This document shows positions 45,094-54,184 of a stretch of 64,000 bases of DNA, piece by piece (position 1 is the stretch's first letter; each line of letters opens with the position of its first letter). The notes below the pieces were generated by a model. It was not told the origin of the DNA, searched no databases, and saw only the letters and a program-made list of their open reading frames with translations. The DNA lies in contig JAOSJP010000034.1 of NCBI GenBank assembly GCA_027494015.1, positions 496,001 to 560,000 of the forward strand, written 5' to 3'. A program made the translations under genes and the position numbers. Source of the DNA: Anaerolineae bacterium (GTDB lineage Bacteria; Chloroflexota; Anaerolineae; Aggregatilineales; Aggregatilineaceae).

Positions 45094-45648
45094 ATGATCC
45101 AGTTTCTGGCAATTGTGCTGGCACCGATCCTGAATATGCCCGTGATCCGCCGCGTGCGGCGCAATCATGGCCTGGAGCACGCCACGATCCACGTCCTCAG
45201 CCGCAAGGTCAAGAACCTGAGCATGGCCGGGCGCTCCACGTCCAGCGGCTTCTATCTTTACGGCAACGTGCCCACGCCCGAAATTGAGGCCGCCGTCGGC
45301 GAGGCGCTGGGCCGCATGAAGCACGGCGAGCACGGCCTGGCCATTCACCCCAACTGCGGGACGGGGCTGGTGACCGCCGGCGTGTTGACCAGCCTGGCGA
45401 CGCTGGTCGGCACGAGCGGGATGCGCAGCGGCATTCTGGAGCGCATCTCGCGCCTGCCCACGATCATCCTGCTCTCCACGCTGTCGCTCATCCTCGCCCA
45501 ACCGCTGGGGCTGGCCCTCCAGCAGCACGTGACCACGCTGGGCGAACTGGGCGACCTGGAAGTGGTCACCATCAACCGCTACGAGCTCCCCATCCCCCTG
45601 GCCGGGCAGCGGCTGACCGTGCACTACGTGCGCACGCAGTCGGGCTGA
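45094..45648 (+). CDS. Conserved membrane protein with HGLEHATIH motif (DUF6391-like)
   Basis: A 184-residue protein. It begins with a hydrophobic segment, then RRNHGLEHATIHVLSRK, a His/Glu motif reminiscent of metal sites, AIHPNCGTGLVTAG, and two hydrophobic segments at about 85-105 and 120-140. I recall this pattern in a conserved family of cyanobacteria and Chloroflexota (DUF6391), from memory only. Function unknown. It lies 21 bases before holA. Confidence 0.7.
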   Translation: MIQFLAIVLAPILNMPVIRRVRRNHGLEHATIHVLSRKVKNLSMAGRSTSSGFYLYGNVPTPEIEAAVGEALGRMKHGEHGLAIHPNCGTGLVTAGVLTSLATLVGTSGMRSGILERISRLPTIILLSTLSLILAQPLGLALQQHVTTLGELGDLEVVTINRYELPIPLAGQRLTVHYVRTQSG

Positions 45649-45669
45649 CCCCCGGCACGAGTTCGCGCC

Positions 45670-46659
45670 ATGAGCCGCAGCGCGCCCACCTTCTACGTCC
45701 TGCACGGCCCGGACGAGTTCACCTGCCGCGCCCAGGTACAGGCCATGCGCGGGCAGATGGGCGATCCCGGCACCGCCGACCTGAACATCAGCGTCTTCGA
45801 CGGCAAGAACGCGACGGCGGCGGATGTGCTGTCGGCGGCACGAGCCATCCCCTTCCTGGGCGACAAGCGGCTGATCATCGTCGAGGGGATGCTCTCCTGG
45901 CTGACGCGGCGCGGCGCGGGCAAAGCCGCCAAAGACGAGCTGGCAGCCCTGGCTGAGGACCTGGCCGACCTGCCGCCCTGGGCGCGCGTCGTCTTCGTCG
46001 AGAGCGTCACCCTGCCCGACAGCCACCCCATCCTCAAGCTGGCCAGGACAGTGCCGGGCGGATTCCACAAAACGTTCGACGCCCCGCGCAACCCGGCGCG
46101 CTGGATCGTCGAGCACGCCCGCAGCGCCTACGGCGCAGAGATAGAGACGGCGGCGGCAACAGCCCTGGCCGCTGTCACAGGGGACGACCTGCACGCGGCG
46201 GACAGCGAATTGAGCAAGCTGGCCGCCTACACGGGCGGCGAGCGTCCCATCAGCGAGGCGGACGTGGCCCTGCTGACGCCTTACGTAGCCGAAGCCAACA
46301 TCTTCGAAATGGTGGACGCGCTGGGCCGGCGCGACGGGGCGACCGCCGTCCGCCTGCTGCGCGGCCTGCTCGCAGACGGCGAGCCGCTGCCCATCTTCGG
46401 CATGATCATCCGCCAGTTTCGCCTGCTGATCATGGCCCGCGAGTTTCTCAACGAGGGCGGCTCACCGCGCCAGGCCGGGGGCGCGCTGGGCGTCCACCCC
46501 TTCGTGGGCGAGAAGGTCGCCGCGCAGGCCAAAGCCTTCACCCAGGAACAGCTTGAAGCGATCTACCGCCACCTGCTCGACACCGACCTGGCCATCAAGA
46601 CGGGCAAGGTGGATGCCGCGCTCGCCCTCGACCTGCTCATCGCGGGCATCGCCTCCTGA
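45670..46659 (+). CDS. holA: DNA polymerase III delta subunit
   Basis: A 329-residue clamp-loader subunit that opens the sliding clamp. Marks: N-terminal FYVLHGPDEFTCRAQV, NISVFDGKNATAADVLSAARAIPFLGDKRLIIVEG, central AAA+-like lid, and C-terminal helical MIIRQFRLLIMAREFL with LDTDLAIKTGKVDAALALDLLI. Length and order match HolA. Confidence 0.92.
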   Translation: MSRSAPTFYVLHGPDEFTCRAQVQAMRGQMGDPGTADLNISVFDGKNATAADVLSAARAIPFLGDKRLIIVEGMLSWLTRRGAGKAAKDELAALAEDLADLPPWARVVFVESVTLPDSHPILKLARTVPGGFHKTFDAPRNPARWIVEHARSAYGAEIETAAATALAAVTGDDLHAADSELSKLAAYTGGERPISEADVALLTPYVAEANIFEMVDALGRRDGATAVRLLRGLLADGEPLPIFGMIIRQFRLLIMAREFLNEGGSPRQAGGALGVHPFVGEKVAAQAKAFTQEQLEAIYRHLLDTDLAIKTGKVDAALALDLLIAGIAS

Positions 46660-46850
46660 TTCTTCTCAGGATCTTCTCGTCTTCCTCTCCCCCCAATCTT
46701 TGGGAGTCTGCGCTAAAGTGGCGCCGGATGGGTGTAACCTTTGCAGCGCCCGGCGCGTACAGATCAGTGAGAACGCACACTGCTGCACCACCTGAGGACA
46801 TAGCGCGTTTTCCCACAAGACGAGTTCCACGAGTTGGGATGGGAACGACC

Positions 46851-47228
46851 ATGCGACCAAGACTATTTCAGGCAGACCCCAACCGGACACAGATCGTTGA
46901 GATCGTCGGGCGACTTGACAACGCGCACGCTGCGAGCCTGACCGAACACGCCGAGAACGCGCTGGCGCATGGCCGCCCGCACCTGATCCTCGACATGAGC
47001 GCCGTCACCTTCATCAGCAGCGCCGGGCTGCGCGCCCTGGTGCAGATCGTCAAGCGGACGGCGGCGGCGGGCGGCTCGCTGACCATCGTGAACCCGTCTG
47101 AGCCGGTCGAGAGGGTGCTCGAGCTGGTGGGGTTGGATACCGTCTTCCGCATCACCTTTGATCCGCAGTGGAATCCCCTGCAGCCGGGCGCGCCAGGCAT
47201 CACCCGGCAGATGTGCGTGCTCCCCTGA
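46851..47228 (+). CDS. STAS domain protein (anti-sigma factor antagonist-like)
   Basis: A 125-residue single STAS domain. Marks: VEIVGRLDNAHAASLTEH, LILDMSAVTFISSAGLRALVQIVKR with the regulatory serine pair in ISSAG, and ELVGLDTVFRI. Such proteins bind anti-sigma kinases and are controlled by Ser phosphorylation. Start ATG 46851 with GGGA upstream; ATG 46839 is an alternative. No anti-sigma or sigma gene is adjacent. Confidence 0.85.
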   Translation: MRPRLFQADPNRTQIVEIVGRLDNAHAASLTEHAENALAHGRPHLILDMSAVTFISSAGLRALVQIVKRTAAAGGSLTIVNPSEPVERVLELVGLDTVFRITFDPQWNPLQPGAPGITRQMCVLP

Positions 47229-47241
47229 TCGCTCGCACCGG

Positions 47242-47427
47242 TACGTGCAAAACTGTCAGGTAGGGGCGTTGCTTTGCTGCGCCCCGCTTGACCTCACCCC
47301 CGCTCGGCGCTGACGCGCCTCGCCGCCCCCTCTCCGTTGACGGAGAGGGGGCAAGCCGAGCGTAGCGAGGCTGGGGGTGAGGTCAATATCCCCGCGCCAG
47401 GCAAGTCGCTGACAACCTTTGCTCGCA
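47242..47427 (+). mobile_element. Rep-A copy 4, complete (186 bp)
   Basis: Both termini are visible: TACGTGCAAAACTGTCA at 47242-47258 and TGACAACCTTTGCTCGCA at 47410-47427. Core 47288-47387. A GGGGCG/GCCCC motif follows the left end. Confidence 0.88.
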
Positions 47428-47441
47428 TCCGCCCGCACCGG

Positions 47442-47600
47442 TACGTGCAAAACCTGTCAGGTAGGGGCGCTGCTCTGCTGCGCCCTGCTTTACCTCACCC
47501 CCGCTCGGCGCTGACGCGCCTCGCCGCCCCCTCTCCGTTGACGGAGAGGGGGCAAGCCGAGCGCAGCGAGGCTGGGGGTGAGGTCAATACCCCCGCACTC
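47442..47600 (+). mobile_element. Rep-A copy 5, right end missing
   Basis: Left terminus TACGTGCAAAACCTGTCA at 47442-47459 and core 47490-47588, nearly identical to copy 4, which ends only 14 bases upstream in the same orientation. The right terminus is lost. Copies 4 and 5 together fill most of the 528-base gap before the next gene. Confidence 0.85.
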
Positions 47601-47628
47601 AGCCCACCCCCCACACCTTTCACTGTGC

Positions 47629-47634
47629 TACAAT
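47629..47634 (+). promoter_or_regulatory. -10 element upstream of the alpha-oxoamine synthase gene
   Basis: TACAAT preceded by TGTGC, an extended -10-like context, 122 bases before the ATG. It lies just past Rep-A copy 5. Confidence 0.4.
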
Positions 47635-47756
47635 AGCGGGTGGGCTGCGTCCCACGAGAGACTTGACCTGGAATGAGCCGCGCTGCGCAAGCCGCCACCA
47701 GGCAGTGGTGACGATCCGGCTGGCGGCTGACAGCGCTTCCTCAAGGAGACCCACTC

Positions 47757-48941
47757 ATGAGCAAGACGAAGACGGCCTGGATCAGCGAAGAGATCGCGCA
47801 GCTTAAGGCCCAGGGACTATTCACCCACATCCGCACGCTGGACAGCCCGCAGGGCGCGTGGCTGGTGGTGGATGGCCGGCGCGTGCTCAACTTCTCGTCC
47901 AACAACTACCTCGGCCTGGCCAATCACCCCCAGGTGGTGGCGGCGGCCAGGCAAGCGATGGACCGCTACGGCGTCGGGCCGGCGGCGGTACGCACCATCG
48001 CCGGGACGATGACTCTGCATGTGGAGCTAGAGCAACGGCTGGCGACGTTCAAGGGCGTCGAGGCGGCGATCACCTTCCAGAGCGGCTTCAACGCCAACCT
48101 GGCGACCATCCCGGCGCTGGTCGGGCGCGGCGACGTGATCTTCTCCGACCGGCTCAACCACGCCAGCATCATTGACGGCTGCCGCCTGTCGCGGGCGCAG
48201 ATCGTCGCCTATGAGCACTGCGACCCTGATGATCTGCGCCGCCAGATCGCGGCGACGACTGAGTACGGGCGGCGGCTGATCATCAGCGATGGCGTGTTCA
48301 GCATGGATGGCGACATCGCCCCGCTGCCCGCGCTCTACGAGATCGCCGCCGAGCACGACATCCTGCTGATGGTGGACGACGCGCATGGCGAGGGCGTGCT
48401 GGGCCGGGGCGGGCGCGGCATCGTGGATCACTTCGGGCTGCACGGCAAGGTGGATGTGGAGATCGGCACGCTGAGCAAGGCGTTCGGCGTGGTCGGCGGC
48501 GTGGTCGCCGGCAGCCAGGTGATCGTGGACTGGCTGCGCCAGCGCGGGCGACCGTTCCTGTTCAGCAGCGCCATGACCGTGCCGGACGTAGCCGCGTGTC
48601 TGGCCGCCGTAGACCTGCTGGAGGCGAGCACCGAGCTGGTGGATCGGCTGTGGCAGAACGCGGAGTACTTCAAGAGCGGCATGAGCGCGCTCGGCTTCGA
48701 CACCGGCCTGAGCACCACGCCCATCGTGCCGGTCATGCTGGGCGAAGCGCCGCTGGCGCAGCAGTTCAGCCGCCGCCTGTTTGAGGAGGGGCTGTTCGCC
48801 ATGGCCATCGGCTTCCCGACGGTGCCGCAGGGCAAGGCGCGCATCCGCGTGATGAACAGCGCCACCCATTCGCGGGACGATCTCGACCTGGCGCTCGACA
48901 TCTTCGCCAGAGTGGGGCGCGAGCTGGGCGTCATCGCCTAG
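47757..48941 (+). CDS. kbl: Glycine C-acetyltransferase / alpha-oxoamine synthase family
   Basis: A 394-residue PLP enzyme. AAGGAG precedes the ATG. Marks: [28 protein letters not shown] segment, [39 protein letters not shown] and the PLP lysine in GTLSKAFG (Lys241). The pattern fits Kbl (2-amino-3-ketobutyrate CoA ligase), but 8-amino-7-oxononanoate synthase and similar enzymes are close. No threonine dehydrogenase or biotin genes are nearby. Confidence 0.85.
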   Translation: MSKTKTAWISEEIAQLKAQGLFTHIRTLDSPQGAWLVVDGRRVLNFSSNNYLGLANHPQVVAAARQAMDRYGVGPAAVRTIAGTMTLHVELEQRLATFKGVEAAITFQSGFNANLATIPALVGRGDVIFSDRLNHASIIDGCRLSRAQIVAYEHCDPDDLRRQIAATTEYGRRLIISDGVFSMDGDIAPLPALYEIAAEHDILLMVDDAHGEGVLGRGGRGIVDHFGLHGKVDVEIGTLSKAFGVVGGVVAGSQVIVDWLRQRGRPFLFSSAMTVPDVAACLAAVDLLEASTELVDRLWQNAEYFKSGMSALGFDTGLSTTPIVPVMLGEAPLAQQFSRRLFEEGLFAMAIGFPTVPQGKARIRVMNSATHSRDDLDLALDIFARVGRELGVIA

Positions 48942-48955
48942 CGGCGCGCCAACAG

Positions 48956-49100
48956 AGAGTCCTGATGTGAATTAACGATCATGATCGGTAACCCGCTTGT
49001 AGGGGAGGGTTTGGAAACCCTCCCCTACAAGACGCCCGGTGTGCGTTACCCGTGTTGAATGTCAAATCCCATTAGGGCATATGGCCATGCGCCCCTACAT
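48956..49100 (+). repeat. Rep-B copy 2
   Basis: Matches 22233-22370 outside the hairpins (TGATGTGAATT, ACGATCATGATCGG, TTGAATGTCAAATC, CATTAGGG). The first hairpin stem is AGGGGAGGGTTT/AAACCCTCCCCT and the second GGGCATATGG/CCATGCGCCC, different in sequence from copy 1 but still paired. Confidence 0.75.
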
Positions 49101-49118
49101 CTCCCCAATAAACAATTA

Positions 49119-49145
49119 CGCCCGGCGAGAGACACTGGCCGGGCG
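49119..49145. terminator. Bidirectional terminator between convergent genes
   Basis: CGCCCGGC at 49119-49126 pairs with GCCGGGCG at 49138-49145. On the minus strand the stem is followed by a T-rich TAATTGTTTATTG, and on the plus strand by TT. Confidence 0.6.
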
Positions 49146-49176
49146 TTGGATTCTCGTCGCGGGGACATGAAGTCGC

Positions 49177-49518
49177 CTAAAGCTGGAACCCCTGGCGGAA
49201 GCGCACGATCTTGCGGCTGTAGCCGCTCACATGCTGGCGCAGCCGGGTTTCCAGGTCACACCATTTCTCGCTGCGCAGCACGCCCTGGATGGTCTCCAAT
49301 TCCTCGGCCACATACTCCACCTGGCGATGCCGGTGATCGTCGTCAGCCTGCGCCGGGATAGTTTGGAAGGCGCGGAACAGGTAGAGTCCCATCTCGTGCA
49401 AGGCGGGCACCATCTCCGACATCAGGAACTGGAAGTACGCCTCGGCGTCATCCGTCGCGACATCGTAGAACAGCATCAGTTTGAAGCGCGGCACAATGTG
49501 CTTGGTAGGTTTGGTCAT
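49177..49518 (-). CDS. Small conserved hypothetical protein
   Basis: A 113-residue soluble protein. It starts with basic residues and KLMLFYDVATDDAEAYFQFLMSEM in part, which recalls the beta-alpha-beta of dimeric ferredoxin-like (ABM-type) folds, followed by an acidic helical stretch and a basic C-terminus. No catalytic motif recognised. It lies 54 bases downstream of the AmrS-type gene and may be co-transcribed. Confidence 0.7.
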   Translation of the reverse strand: MTKPTKHIVPRFKLMLFYDVATDDAEAYFQFLMSEMVPALHEMGLYLFRAFQTIPAQADDDHRHRQVEYVAEELETIQGVLRSEKWCDLETRLRQHVSGYSRKIVRFRQGFQL

Positions 49519-49572
49519 GATGCGCGTCGTTCCCCGCTCGAACCCCGGCCCCAGTTGCCGCCCATAGGCCCC

Positions 49573-50643
49573 TCAGCGCCAGATGCCGGGGATCGCCGTG
49601 CCACAGCCGGAACAGACCCCGCCCGTAGCCGACAGGCGATTCTCCGTCACCAGGAAACCGTGCCGGCGGATGAGCGTCTTGCCACAGCCAGGGCAGCGCG
49701 TATCCTCCCATTCTCCGGTGCGCCCCGGCAGGTTGCCCGAATACACGTAGTGCAGCCCGGCCTCGCAGCCGATCTCAGCGGCGCGCGCCAGAGTCTCGGC
49801 GGGCGTGCGGTCGCGGTCGGTCATCTTGTAGTCGGGATGGAAAGCGGTGACATGCCAGGGGATGTCCGGCGACACCTCGCGGATGAAGCGGGCCGCGTCC
49901 CATAGCTCGTCGCTGCTGTCGTTGAAGCCGGGCACGACCAGGGTCAGCACTTCCAGCCAGATGCCCGCCTCGTGCACCCGCCTGATCGTGTCCAGGACGT
50001 GCTGGAGCACGCCGCCTAGCTCGCGGCGGTAGTGCGCATCCTGCATCGTCTTGAGGTCAATCTTGTAACCATCCAGCCAGGGCTTGAGGTACTCGATCAC
50101 TTCGGGCGTGCCGTTGCCGTTGGAGACATACAGAGTCAGCATCCCCGCCGCTTTCGCCCGCCTGAAGATCTCGACCGCCCACTCGGTGGTGATCAGCGGC
50201 TCGTTGTACGTGCTGGCCACGGCGCGCGAGCGGCGCGCCATGCCCAGCGCGACCAGTTCTTCGGCGGTGATCGGGATGAAGTCGCGCCCGGCGGCTTCGT
50301 CGCGCAGCGTCTGCGAAATCTCCCAGTTCTGGCAGTAGCTGCAACGGAAGTCGCAGCCGAGCATCCCAAAGCTGAGGACGGATTGTCCCGGCGTCACATG
50401 AAAGAACGGTTTCTTCTCGACCGGGTCAATTTGCAGCGCGCCCACGTAATTGTGCGGCACGCGCAACACGCCCCCGTCGTTGTAGCGCACCTGGCAGATG
50501 CCGCGCCGCCCGTCCTTGAGCAGGCAGCGATGCCCGCAGGCCAGGCAGCGGATCTTCTTCTGCTCGGCATCCACCACCTCGACCAGCGCGCCGGGCATGG
50601 TCATGCGGTCGAGCTGTGCTTGCAGGCTCAGGGCCGGAGTCAT
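49573..50643 (-). CDS. amrS: AmmeMemoRadiSam-type radical SAM enzyme (AmrS)
   Basis: A 356-residue radical SAM protein. N-terminal Cys motif CLACGHRCLLKDGRRGIC, then the SAM-cluster motif CDFRCSYC in FGMLGCDFRCSYCQNW, and a C-terminal zinc-ribbon-like pair CPGCGKTLIRR and CSGCGTAIPGIW. This matches the AmrS branch, related to pyruvate formate-lyase activases. Usual partners AmrA and AmrB (Memo) are not adjacent. Substrate unknown. Confidence 0.9.
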   Translation of the reverse strand: MTPALSLQAQLDRMTMPGALVEVVDAEQKKIRCLACGHRCLLKDGRRGICQVRYNDGGVLRVPHNYVGALQIDPVEKKPFFHVTPGQSVLSFGMLGCDFRCSYCQNWEISQTLRDEAAGRDFIPITAEELVALGMARRSRAVASTYNEPLITTEWAVEIFRRAKAAGMLTLYVSNGNGTPEVIEYLKPWLDGYKIDLKTMQDAHYRRELGGVLQHVLDTIRRVHEAGIWLEVLTLVVPGFNDSSDELWDAARFIREVSPDIPWHVTAFHPDYKMTDRDRTPAETLARAAEIGCEAGLHYVYSGNLPGRTGEWEDTRCPGCGKTLIRRHGFLVTENRLSATGGVCSGCGTAIPGIWR

Positions 50644-50726
50644 GCGCTGTGTTTCCCCTTCATGCGTGTCCGATCAGACTTTAGCATAAACGCGGGGCGA
50701 CTGGTTAGTGCTGGGGTGGGCCGTGC

Positions 50727-50911
50727 GCGTGCAAAAGTTGACAGCGACTCGCTGGACGTGGGGGCATTGACCTCACCCCCAGCCTCGCTGCGCTCGGCTT
50801 GCCCCTTCTCCGTCAACGGAGAGGAGGCAGCGAGGCGCGTCAGCGCCGAGCGGGGGTGAGGTCAACCAGGGCGCAGCAGAGCAGCGTCCCTACCTGACAG
50901 GTTTTGCACGC
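50727..50911 (-). mobile_element. Rep-A copy 6, complete, inverted orientation
   Basis: Left GCGTGCAAAAGTTGACA (50727-50743) and right TGACAGGTTTTGCACGC (50895-50911) termini are both present. The core reads in the opposite direction from copies 1-5. It lies between recN and amrS and may act as a transcript end for recN. Confidence 0.88.
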
Positions 50912-50927
50912 ACCCGGCGAGCCATGA

Positions 50928-52673
50928 TCAAACCGTTTCCAGGCGGCGGCCCTCTTTGGCGCGGCGGGCCAGCATGAGGATGTCGTAAGCGCTCTGGCGG
51001 GCGCTGGTCGTCTCCGCGCCGAGCATCTCGGCCAGCTCGTCCACCCGGCCCTGGTCATCCAGGCGCTGCACGCGCGTCACGGTGCGGCTGCCCTGCACAT
51101 GCTTGCTCACCCGGTAATGGGCGTCGCCGAAGCCGGCAAGCTGGGCCAGATGGGTGACGACGAGCACCTGGTGCGTGTCGGAGAGACCCCACAGCTTGTG
51201 CCCGACGACCGCGCCCAGCCGCCCGCCGATGCCCTGATCGATCTCGTCGAAGATCAGCGTGGGCACCTGGTCGGCGCGCGAGAGCACGCTCTTCAGCGCC
51301 AGCATGATGCGCGCCGTCTCGCCGCCAGAAGCGACCTTCGCCAGCGGGCGCGGCGGCTCGCCCACGTTGGCCGCCAGGTAGAACTCCAGCCGGTCAACGC
51401 CGGTCGCGTCGAAGGCCAGGCGGCGCTCGCCCACGTAACAGCCGCCGGCGTCATCGCCGTGCTCGAAGACGACCTCGAAGCGGGCGCGCTCCATGCGCAG
51501 ATCGCCCAGTTCGGCGACGATGCGCTCGGTGAGGTGGGCGGCGGCCTCCTGGCGGCTCTGGCTCAGCCGGGCCGCCCCGCCCCCGATCTGGCGCAGCAAG
51601 CGGTCTTCCTCGGCGCGCAACTCGGCCAGCCGTTCCTCGCTGTGGGTGATCGAGTCCATCTCCGCCTGAGCGCGCGCAGCGTAGTCCAGCACAGCATCCA
51701 GCGAGCCGCCATATTTGCGCTTGAGGCGGACCAGCACCTCCAGACGCTCTTCGATCTCATTGAGGCGGCGCGAATCGAACTCCAGGCCATCGCGGTAGGC
51801 GCGGATTGAGCGGGAAAGCTCCGCGCTCTGCACGCTCAGCGTCTCGGCGAGGTCGGCATATTCCTGCGTCGTCGCATCCAGCCGGGCCAGCTTCGCCAGC
51901 ACAAGGGCCACCTGGCCCAGCAGGTCTTCCGCGCCGGAGAGGTCGGCCAGGTCGCCATTGAGGGCAAGCTGCGCTTCGGCGGTCAGCTCGGCGATCTTCT
52001 CGACGTTGACCAGGCGGTTGCGCTCCTGGCGAAGCTCCTCTTCCTCTTCGGGGCGAGGATCGGCGGCGCGAATCTCGCTCACCTGGTATTGGAGCATGTC
52101 CACCCGCCGGGCGAGCGCCGCCTCGTCAGTGAGCAGCCCCTTGATCTCGCCGCGCACGCCCGCCAGTTGGCGGACCAGCGCGCCCACCGCCGCCCGCGCT
52201 TCGTCCAGCCCGGCGTAACGATCCAGCAGATAGAGGTGCTCGGCGGGGCGCAACAGCGACAGGTGCTCGCTCTGCCCGTGAATGTCCACCAGCAACGCCC
52301 CCACCTCGCGGTACACGGCCAGGTTGCACAGGCTGCCGTTGATGCGGGCCTGGCTGCGCCCGTTGGCACGCACCTCGCGCGATAGCAGCACTTCCTCCCC
52401 GGACTCGCCGTCCAGCCCTTCGCGGGCCAGGATGGCGCTGAGCGCCGGGCGGATGGGCTTGGGCACAACGAACGTCCCCTCGACGGCAGCGCGATCCGTG
52501 CCGGCGCGCACCAGCGTCGCATCCGAGCGCTCGCCCAGCAGCAAACTCACCGCGTCTACGATGATGGACTTGCCCGCGCCCGTCTCGCCGGTGATCACCA
52601 GAAAGCCGGGTTCCAGGCGCAGCGCCAGCTCGTCAATGATGGCGAAGTCCTTGATCCGCAGTTCTAGGAGCAT
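50928..52673 (-). CDS. recN: DNA repair protein RecN
   Basis: A 581-residue SMC-like ATPase acting in double-strand break repair. N-terminal MLLELRIKDFAIIDELALRL, Walker A GETGAGKSI near residues 30-38, long coiled-coil arms, and C-terminal KVASGGETARIMLALK signature with LIFDEIDQGIGG Walker B and VVTHLAQLAGF. Start ATG 52673 matches other RecN proteins; no strong ribosome-binding site. Third in the nadK - zinc-finger protein - recN row. Confidence 0.94.
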   Translation of the reverse strand: MLLELRIKDFAIIDELALRLEPGFLVITGETGAGKSIIVDAVSLLLGERSDATLVRAGTDRAAVEGTFVVPKPIRPALSAILAREGLDGESGEEVLLSREVRANGRSQARINGSLCNLAVYREVGALLVDIHGQSEHLSLLRPAEHLYLLDRYAGLDEARAAVGALVRQLAGVRGEIKGLLTDEAALARRVDMLQYQVSEIRAADPRPEEEEELRQERNRLVNVEKIAELTAEAQLALNGDLADLSGAEDLLGQVALVLAKLARLDATTQEYADLAETLSVQSAELSRSIRAYRDGLEFDSRRLNEIEERLEVLVRLKRKYGGSLDAVLDYAARAQAEMDSITHSEERLAELRAEEDRLLRQIGGGAARLSQSRQEAAAHLTERIVAELGDLRMERARFEVVFEHGDDAGGCYVGERRLAFDATGVDRLEFYLAANVGEPPRPLAKVASGGETARIMLALKSVLSRADQVPTLIFDEIDQGIGGRLGAVVGHKLWGLSDTHQVLVVTHLAQLAGFGDAHYRVSKHVQGSRTVTRVQRLDDQGRVDELAEMLGAETTSARQSAYDILMLARRAKEGRRLETV

Positions 52674-52722
52674 AGGTGTGTCACGCTGCCTTGTCATCTG
52701 CGCGGCGAGCAGAGCGCCGCAA

Positions 52723-53238
52723 TCACAGAAACAGCCGGAACTGCGCGACTGCCGCGCCGGTTGCCATGAACAGGTAGATGCCAATCGCCAGGGGGTTGCC
52801 CGGCAGAAAGAGCAGCGCTCCCACTACCACATTCGCGCCCACAACGATGGCCGTATAGCGCCCCCGCCGCTTGCCGGTGAGCCGCCACACAACACGACCG
52901 ATCAGCCCGCCCGCCGCCGGAGCGAGGAAGAATGCGAACAGGAACCACCCCAGGCGGGCTACCACCAGGGCGGCGAAGAAGCTGATCGTCAGGCTGACCG
53001 CGCCGGCGATCAGGTAGTCGAGCATCTGCGCGTCGAAGAACTTATCCTGCTGGGCGCGCACGCACTCGCGGCAGCGGTAGCCTACCGGCGTCTTGACCGC
53101 GCAGCGCGTGCACATCGGGCGACCGCAGCGGTTGCAGCGCAGGTGAGTGGCCACGGTGGGGTGCACCGTGCAGTACAGCGTCACCTCGGCGTCGCCGGTG
53201 TCGTTCTCAGTCACTTCAACGTGGTCTGATGCTGTCAT
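52723..53238 (-). CDS. B-box-type zinc finger membrane protein
   Basis: A 171-residue protein. Residues 20-65 carry a Cys/His cluster (CTVHP, RCNRCGRPMCTRC, GYRCRECV) resembling B-box zinc fingers. Residues 75-170 hold three or four hydrophobic helices. It sits 40 bases downstream of nadK and 49 bases upstream of recN. The function is unknown; similar zinc-finger/transmembrane proteins are common, uncharacterised bacterial families. Confidence 0.82.
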   Translation of the reverse strand: MTASDHVEVTENDTGDAEVTLYCTVHPTVATHLRCNRCGRPMCTRCAVKTPVGYRCRECVRAQQDKFFDAQMLDYLIAGAVSLTISFFAALVVARLGWFLFAFFLAPAAGGLIGRVVWRLTGKRRGRYTAIVVGANVVVGALLFLPGNPLAIGIYLFMATGAAVAQFRLFL

Positions 53239-53278
53239 ATGGTTGGTCGCTTCGGGCGTGTGTCCTCGCTGAGCCGCT

Positions 53279-54184
53279 TCAGGGCAGATTCTTGCCATTT
53301 TCCGGCTTGCTGCCCACCTGATTTCTGCCAGGGCGCGGCGGCACGCGCGGCTCCAGACGATCCAGCAGCGAGCGGAAGAAGTAGTTGCGCTCGCGCAGGC
53401 GCACGAACCGACTGGTGCTGTCGTTGGCCGCAATCGCCACCAGATCGCCTGCTTCCATGCTCGCCAGCAGCTCGCCGTCTACAGTCAGCACGACTTCGGC
53501 GGCGGCGTGCGGCGCGACGACGACTTCCACCGCCGCCCCCTGCGAGAGCACCATCGGGCGATCCATGCTCAGGTGCGGCGCAACCGGCACGACCAGGATG
53601 TTCTTCAGGTCCGGCGGCAGGATTGGCCCGCCGACGGCCAGCGCATAGGCTGTCGAGCCGGTGGGCGTGGCGATGATCAGGCCATCGCAGTAGTAAGTGG
53701 TCGCCCACCCACCGTCAATATACGTCTCCAACTGCACCAGCTTGGCGATGGTGCCACGACTGATGACCACATCGTTGAGCGCCTCGCTCTCGACAACGGT
53801 CTCCCCGTCACGGCGCACCGTGCAGCGGATCATCATCCGCTCCTCAATCCAGAAGCGCCCGTCGAGCAGGGCCTGCAAGCCCTGCGGCCATTCCTCCGGG
53901 CTGATCTCCGTCAGGAAGCCGAGATGACCCGTGTTGATGCCCAGCACCGGCACGTTGTGCGGCGCGCAGACGCGGGCCGCGCGCAGCATCGCGCCGTCGC
54001 CGCCGATGGCGATCACCAGGTCGGAGCCGGGCACCAGCGCGCGCGCATCGGGGGCCTCCCACGAGGCGCGCATCCACGCAACGACTCCGCGCGCCTCCAG
54101 GAAACGGGTCACTTCCTGCGCCAGGGGGGTGGTGACCGGTCGCAGGGGATGAGCCAGGATGCCGATACGCTGGAAATGCTGCAC
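53279..54184 (-). CDS. nadK: NAD kinase
   Basis: A 301-residue ATP-NAD kinase making NADP. Marks: IAIGGDGAMLRAAR, GINTGHLGFLTE, ALNDVVISRG, and the glycine-rich GLIIATPTGSTAYALAVGGPI with HLSMDRPMVL. First gene of the row nadK - zinc-finger protein - recN. NadK beside recN is frequent in bacteria. Confidence 0.95.
   Translation of the reverse strand: MQHFQRIGILAHPLRPVTTPLAQEVTRFLEARGVVAWMRASWEAPDARALVPGSDLVIAIGGDGAMLRAARVCAPHNVPVLGINTGHLGFLTEISPEEWPQGLQALLDGRFWIEERMMIRCTVRRDGETVVESEALNDVVISRGTIAKLVQLETYIDGGWATTYYCDGLIIATPTGSTAYALAVGGPILPPDLKNILVVPVAPHLSMDRPMVLSQGAAVEVVVAPHAAAEVVLTVDGELLASMEAGDLVAIAANDSTSRFVRLRERNYFFRSLLDRLEPRVPPRPGRNQVGSKPENGKNLP

Noticed and set aside
47247..47600. Tandem palindromic repeats considered as a CRISPR array
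   Set aside because: Units are ~185 bp with terminal inverted repeats, only two in tandem, no uniform short repeats with unique spacers and no cas genes.
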